Assembly (NCBI GenBank): GCA_019359435.1
Contig: JAHHHI010000085.1
Coordinates: 1-64,000 of the forward strand
Reading direction: 5' to 3'
Length of the DNA stretch: 64,000 bases
Source of the DNA: Kaiparowitsia implicata GSE-PSE-MK54-09C
GTDB taxonomy: Bacteria > Cyanobacteriota > Cyanobacteriia > Elainellales > Elainellaceae
In this document: piece by piece, positions 60,641-64,000 of the stretch
How the letters are laid out: every line of letters begins with the position of its first letter
Numbering within the stretch: position 1 is the first letter of the stretch
Position numbers and translations under genes: made by a program
The notes under the pieces: generated by a model
What the model was told of the DNA's origin: nothing
What the model saw: the letters and a program-made list of their open reading frames with translations, nothing else
Database searches by the model: none

Positions 60641-60644
60641 ATTC

Positions 60645-60974
60645 TCAGCGGTGAGCCAGATCTGCGTCATTGGCTTTGGCAAGTACGGCGAAGCCGTCAG
60701 CAATAAGTTCGACGGTGTATCGCTTGCCCTCGGGGGCATCATACGAATTCTGGCGGACCCGTCCGGCGATATGGACCATGTCACCCTTCTCGGCCTTTGC
60801 AGCGCGTTCGATCAACCGGCCAAACAGGGTCACTTCATTCCAATGTGTGTCGGTGATCCATTCGCCGTTGTCCTGCCGATTGTAATTTGCGGCGACGGAA
60901 ACCTTGGTGACCTTGTCGAGCTCGGCAATTTTTCCGATGCGACCGATGATGCGAAATTCAGCAATGTTCTGCAT
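60645..60974 (-). CDS. ssb: Single-stranded-DNA-binding protein
   Basis: 109 residues, the OB-fold part only: MQNIAEFRIIGRIGKI, KVSVAANYN, THWNEVTLFGRLIERA and KGDMVHIAGRVRQNSY. It lacks the acidic C-terminal tail used by housekeeping SSB to recruit partners, as do many plasmid forms. It is the third gene to the right of the nic site and leftward, so it lies in the leading region that enters the recipient early, where plasmid ssb genes are typical. Confidence 0.87.
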   Translation of the reverse strand: MQNIAEFRIIGRIGKIAELDKVTKVSVAANYNRQDNGEWITDTHWNEVTLFGRLIERAAKAEKGDMVHIAGRVRQNSYDAPEGKRYTVELIADGFAVLAKANDADLAHR

Positions 60975-61035
60975 TTGGCTAACTCCACTCGATCAGGCTA
61001 ATTCCTGATGGGGACGAACAGGAAGCGGGACAGGC

Positions 61036-61108
61036 GCGATCAAGAGAAAAAACGGAGGGTCCACCTGTGGAAGCCGTAGCCCACAAGGGCGTTTATTCTC
61101 TTGATCGC
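61036..61108. repeat. 19-bp near-perfect inverted repeat upstream of ssb
   Basis: GCGATCAAGAGAAAAAACG (61036-61054) and its complement (61090-61108) match at 18 of 19 positions, with a 35-base loop that holds a smaller hairpin (CCAC, GTGG at 61061-61070). It lies 62-134 bp upstream of the ssb start. Such a long stem in the leading region could be a single-strand promoter or a priming site, or a protein site. The rest of 60975-61272 holds only a doubtful leftward frame of 74 codons (61040-61264). Confidence 0.55.
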
Positions 61109-61272
61109 ATAGGCGGCGCCGCGACCACATCCCCATTTGAAACAGGAATTTTTTGGTCGAGCAACCAAGGTTAGGCCGGCTGAACTTGTTGAAACGTCAT
61201 CTCGTCTTTTCGCATCTTCTATGCCGTCTGCGAGATTGAGCCACAGGCAACCATTGGCTGCCACCGCCTATG

Positions 61273-62463
61273 TCAGACTGCCGCGCCCTCCCCTGCAGGC
61301 ATGATCCGGCGCATAAACGCATCGAATAGCGGCACGGTGAATGCGGTTTGCCCGTAGCCAGGAGTGTAGATCATACCCTTGGCCACCAATGACGCGCGCA
61401 CAGGACCGAACGAGGAGGGTTTGCGCCCCAGATGATCGGCAACCACTGTTGAACTGTAAGGTCCCTCCCCCAGATCTGCCATGGCTCGCAGGTAACGCTT
61501 CTCCGATGGCGTGAGACGATCAAACCGGACCCGGAAGAAGCTTTCATCAAGAGCTGAGATGGCGGTGGGGTATGCAAGGTCGACGTCGTGGGCAGTGATC
61601 GGGCAGGTATCGGCCGCCTCCCAGCACTGCTTACCCCATTCCTGGAGAAAATAGGGATAGCCCTGCGTCACTGACAATATTTTTGCCACCGCATCTGGCT
61701 CAATGCTGCACTCTTCAAACTCTATCGGATGTACGATCGCGGCTGTTGCTGCGTCATCATCGAGCGGGCCGATGCTGTTAAAAAGAAAGAGCCGCTCGGC
61801 GTAGGATTTGGCCTTCCCCATCTGTCCTGCCAGTTGCGGTAGGCCGGCAGCTACCAACGTGATTGGCCGTTCGTTCTGTCGGGCGCGATGCAGCGCGGTG
61901 ATGAGAGCAGCGAGTTCGCGCTCCTGTACATATTGCAGTTCGTCGATGAACAGAACGACCGCGGTGTTGCGCTCTGCGGCGGCAGCTCCGACTAAATCGA
62001 TGAGATCGATAAGGTCGGATTCGAGATCGCCATTATCCGCAACGCCTACCTCGCCCAGATCCAGTGATGCCTCAAGTTCGCCGTAGCTGAGTTTGAAGGC
62101 CTTCACGAAACGAGCGAGAGCGCCCAACCCTCGCTTTGCGACGGTCATCGCCGCCTGTCCTCGATCGAGTTTGAGCAGGGCAGTACGAAGGGCTGGCACG
62201 AGCATGGCCGGTAGGGATTGCCCTTCGGGCGCCTCGATAGGCACGCATTGGATGCCCTCGCCTTCCGCTGCCCGGCGCATCTCGTTCAACAGGACTGTTT
62301 TGCCGACACCCCGCAACCCCATCAGGATACTGCTTTGGGCGTGGCGTCCATTGCGGATGCGATCGAGGGCAATGGAAACAGCTTCCAGGACGGTTTCTCG
62401 GCCCGCGAGTTCTGGGGGACGGCTGCCTGCACCTGGCGCGAAGGGATTACGACGGGGATCCAT
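61273..62463 (-). CDS. AAA/STAND-like ATPase (ORC/Cdc6-related)
   Basis: 396 residues. P-loop MGLRGVGKTVLLNEM (about 48-62), Walker B VVLFIDELQYVQE (about 169-181), sensor ITLVAAGLPQLAG, then a C-terminal winged helix (FDRLTPSEKRYLRAMADLG). This is the AAA family with HTH that resembles archaeal ATPases and Orc1/Cdc6. It sits between the origin and ssb in the leading region. Role unknown: replication loader, regulator or defence sensor are possible. No ribosome site is visible before the ATG at 62463. Confidence 0.75.
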   Translation of the reverse strand: MDPRRNPFAPGAGSRPPELAGRETVLEAVSIALDRIRNGRHAQSSILMGLRGVGKTVLLNEMRRAAEGEGIQCVPIEAPEGQSLPAMLVPALRTALLKLDRGQAAMTVAKRGLGALARFVKAFKLSYGELEASLDLGEVGVADNGDLESDLIDLIDLVGAAAAERNTAVVLFIDELQYVQERELAALITALHRARQNERPITLVAAGLPQLAGQMGKAKSYAERLFLFNSIGPLDDDAATAAIVHPIEFEECSIEPDAVAKILSVTQGYPYFLQEWGKQCWEAADTCPITAHDVDLAYPTAISALDESFFRVRFDRLTPSEKRYLRAMADLGEGPYSSTVVADHLGRKPSSFGPVRASLVAKGMIYTPGYGQTAFTVPLFDAFMRRIMPAGEGAAV

Positions 62464-62868
62464 ATGTAGGAGATTTATGGCATTCTATGCGATCTGTATA
62501 GAACTATCTAATTTTCCTAGACGCTGCGACATGATTCTGTCGGACCTCTTTCCTTCCGCGTCCTAGGGCTGCTGCCACGGCTTTGAACGAAGCGTCCCTT
62601 GTGAGCGCGCTGTGCCCAGCATGGATGCTTAGCTGTCAGCGGCAGGTTGTATCTCGTATTCGCCAGCCTATGCCCCTTCCCTCGTTCAGCGTTGGTCGGG
62701 TCCAACTGTCTGGCGATGCTCGTCATTGGCGATCGCGAATCGGGCGATGATGTTCAAAGAATCATTCTATAAAAACGCCGCTGCCCCGCAGCGGAAGGAT
62801 TCATGATTCAAAAGATTCTAATTCAGGTCCACAAAAGCGACGCGTTTACAATGCGATAGACGGTTTTG
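62464..62868. other. Non-coding stretch left of the iterons
   Basis: No gene is convincing in 405 bp. It holds TTCTAT/ATAGAA inverted arms (62483-62488 and 62498-62503) near the AAA gene start, which may be its operator or promoter (TAGAAT on the leftward strand could be a -10). It also holds a hairpin at 62778-62794 bracketed by GAATCAT (62759-62765) and ATGATTC (62803-62809). The segment 62755-62830 is AT-rich and may be where the origin melts. Confidence 0.45.
62778..62794. terminator. Short GC hairpin inside a longer palindrome
   Basis: CCGCTGC (62778-62784) pairs with GCAGCGG (62788-62794), loop of three C. Outer arms GAATCAT and ATGATTC pair further out with AT-rich spacers. It could be a terminator or part of the origin. 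The call is weak. Confidence 0.3.
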
Positions 62869-63134
62869 CCTGACCTGCTGGGGGAGTTTGGCTGACCGAT
62901 CGGGGGCTCTAGCCTGCCCTCCCGGGGGATCATTCCTGACCCGCTGGGGCAATCCTGACCTCTTGGGGACCGCGCCGTTTCAACTCCTCGCCAAGCCCGA
63001 TTTGATGTCCAGTAGGAGCAAAAATGCGCCTGGAAAGCAAGTTGATCGACCGCCCCCAACGGAAAACGCGACTCGGCGAAACTGCTGGCATTTCGGTGTC
63101 GATCACCGTGATTCTATCCTGACCGTTTGGGGGT
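62869..63134 (+). repeat. oriV: Iterons of the replication origin (oriV)
   Basis: Six direct repeats of the 17-base pattern CCTGACC-N3-TGGGG-N2: 62869-62885, 62891-62907, 62913-62929, 62935-62951, 62954-62970 and 63118-63134. The first five are spaced 19-22 bases start to start (about two helical turns), and the sixth is isolated about 150 bp on, next to the rep operator. The third copy is the most diverged. Such spaced repeats upstream of a Rep gene are the binding sites for iteron-type initiators and control copy number. Confidence 0.82.
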
Positions 63135-63152
63135 GGTGAGAAAGGATTCTAT

Positions 63153-63187
63153 CCTGACCTGACTTGACGGATGGGGTCAGGTCAGGC
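63153..63187. promoter_or_regulatory. Inverted repeat before rep, candidate autorepression operator
   Basis: CCTGACCTGAC (63153-63163) and GTCAGGTCAGG (63177-63187) form a perfect 11-bp inverted repeat. The arms contain the CCTGACC half of the iterons. In iteron plasmids Rep dimers bind such operators and monomers bind iterons. It lies 42 bp upstream of the rep start. Confidence 0.72.
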
Positions 63188-63229
63188 AGCAAACATGCTT
63201 CGAAGACTCAGTTTCGATTGTATTATGGC

Positions 63230-64000
63230 ATGGAAACGGATGCTGGCCAAATAACAGACGCAGTTGAAGATGCGACGGAGGAAGCAACGCCCGGTCGCGC
63301 AATGCGCGTTGCGGCTGCTTTGCGGGCCAAAGGCGGCGATGAGTTCGCAAAGCCGGGCAACATCATTGAAGTTAAGTTCGTCAAGGGCGAGTCCCTGAGC
63401 CTGACGGCATCCCGGCTGCTGGCGCTCATGATTTTAACGGCCGGAGGTGATGCTTGGGAAGACAAGCCGCACCGAATGCGCAAAGCCGACATTCGCCGTG
63501 GCCACAAAGGCAATGAGCGCATCACCGACATGCTTCAGGAACTGCATCGAACGCTGTTCGCGGTCGATGATCGATCGTGGCGCGGGAAGAAGGCCACGTT
63601 GCTGTTCTCGCTGATCTCTCGCTCTCGAGAGGAGACGGAGGAGGATGGCGGCGAAGCGGGCTGGATAGAGTGGGAATTTACGCCCGACGCGCGCAAGATG
63701 ATCCAGGCCTCGGAGACCTATGCCGTGCTGAACCGGCAAGCGGTCCTGGGATTCCGCTCAAACTATGCGTTGAAGCTCTACGAGCTTGGCGCACTGCGGT
63801 TGCATCGCCGACAGGCGACTTGGAAAGGGGACATGGCAGCGCTGCGCGCAGCCCTGGGCATTCCACCGGAAGTTTACACCGATTTCGCACAGTTGCGCCG
63901 CAAGGTTCTTGAGAAGGCGAAGGCCGAGATCGACCAGCTCGCGCATTTCCGTGTTGAGTGGCGGGAAATACGGCAGGGTCGAACCGTCGCGGAGATCGAG
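63230..64000 (+). CDS. repA: Plasmid replication initiator (Rep), partial at right edge
   Basis: 257 codons from the ATG at 63230 with no stop before the edge, so only the N-terminal part is seen. It has the double winged-helix pattern of iteron Rep proteins: IIEVKFVKGESLSLTASRLLALMI, then HRMRKADIRRG, ITDMLQELHRTLF, and YAVLNRQAVLGFRSNYALKLYELGAL with the typical Tyr-Ala-Leu-x-LYE segment, followed by a LGIPPEVYTDFAQLRRKVLEKA recognition helix. It should bind the iterons and operator upstream and start replication there. Confidence 0.88.
   Translation, partial: METDAGQITDAVEDATEEATPGRAMRVAAALRAKGGDEFAKPGNIIEVKFVKGESLSLTASRLLALMILTAGGDAWEDKPHRMRKADIRRGHKGNERITDMLQELHRTLFAVDDRSWRGKKATLLFSLISRSREETEEDGGEAGWIEWEFTPDARKMIQASETYAVLNRQAVLGFRSNYALKLYELGALRLHRRQATWKGDMAALRAALGIPPEVYTDFAQLRRKVLEKAKAEIDQLAHFRVEWREIRQGRTVAEIE

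Noticed and set aside
61040-61264. Leftward 74-codon frame upstream of ssb
   Set aside because: No recognisable domain and it covers both arms of the 19-bp stem, which constrain its sequence. It may be chance; left out as a gene.
62869-63134. CRISPR array
   Set aside because: The repeats are short, imperfect and sit before a Rep gene with two-turn spacing, so they are iterons. No cas gene is present.

Overview
The window reads as a high-GC alphaproteobacterial conjugative plasmid (or plasmid-like mobile element), most likely from a sphingomonad (Sphingobium/Novosphingobium/Sphingomonas type). The reasons are an iteron-type origin with a plasmid replication initiator running off the right edge, a ParA/ParB partition operon, a MOBP-type relaxase with a recognisable oriT, and a complete VirB/VirD4 type IV secretion operon. 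The taxonomic guess comes from the look of the proteins and codon use, not from a search. No rRNA, tRNA or CRISPR array was seen.

Layout. (1) 1-127 is the right end of an IS66-family element. (2) 342-21311 is a defence island: a divergent WYL regulator, a three-gene nuclease-helicase/SbcD-like/SbcC-like operon, a ribbon-helix-helix regulator, and a complete type 1 BREX set (brxA, brxB, brxC, pglX, pglZ, brxL). (3) 21472-31092 is a leftward plasmid accessory block: a ParB-fold protein, a Fic toxin with its antitoxin, a DUF3768 protein, small unknown genes and an ArdC-type antirestriction protein. A rightward HigBA-type toxin-antitoxin pair, a leftward staphylococcal-nuclease-like protein and a rightward SRAP-domain gene interrupt it. 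Three intergenic stretches here share hairpins whose arms change while pairing is kept. (4) 31548-34523 holds a DUF3644 gene, a fragment of a glutathione S-transferase gene, an OAS/CD-NTase-like nucleotidyltransferase and an overlapping PD-(D/E)XK-like DUF6602 gene. (5) 34778-36258 is a second nuclease-like gene with a Toprim-primase-like gene. (6) 36748-49677 is the conjugation operon, trbM-like to virB11 and virD4, ending in an LPD7-domain gene. (7) 49717-56432 is a leftward two-gene operon: a very large sacsin-like GHKL ATPase with a DUF3883 end, and a NERD-nuclease/UvrD-type helicase. (8) 56824-60589 carries relaxase, mobC, oriT, parB, parA and two very small overlapping genes. (9) 60645-64000 carries ssb, an AAA ATPase, the iteron origin and rep.

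How it fits together. The relaxase and MobC should nick at position 58529/58530, and VirD4 and the VirB channel would export the strand with rep, par, ssb and the AAA gene entering first. Genes to the right of the nick up to the origin are all leftward, so the transferred strand is their template. The element carries phage or foreign-DNA defence (BREX and at least two uncharacterised candidate systems) as well as antirestriction (ArdC) and plasmid addiction (Fic, HigBA).

The most interesting candidates are the nucleotidyltransferase/DUF6602 pair, the sacsin-like ATPase with NERD helicase, the nuclease-helicase/SbcDC-like module joined to BREX, the covarying leader hairpins, and the 19-bp stem upstream of ssb.
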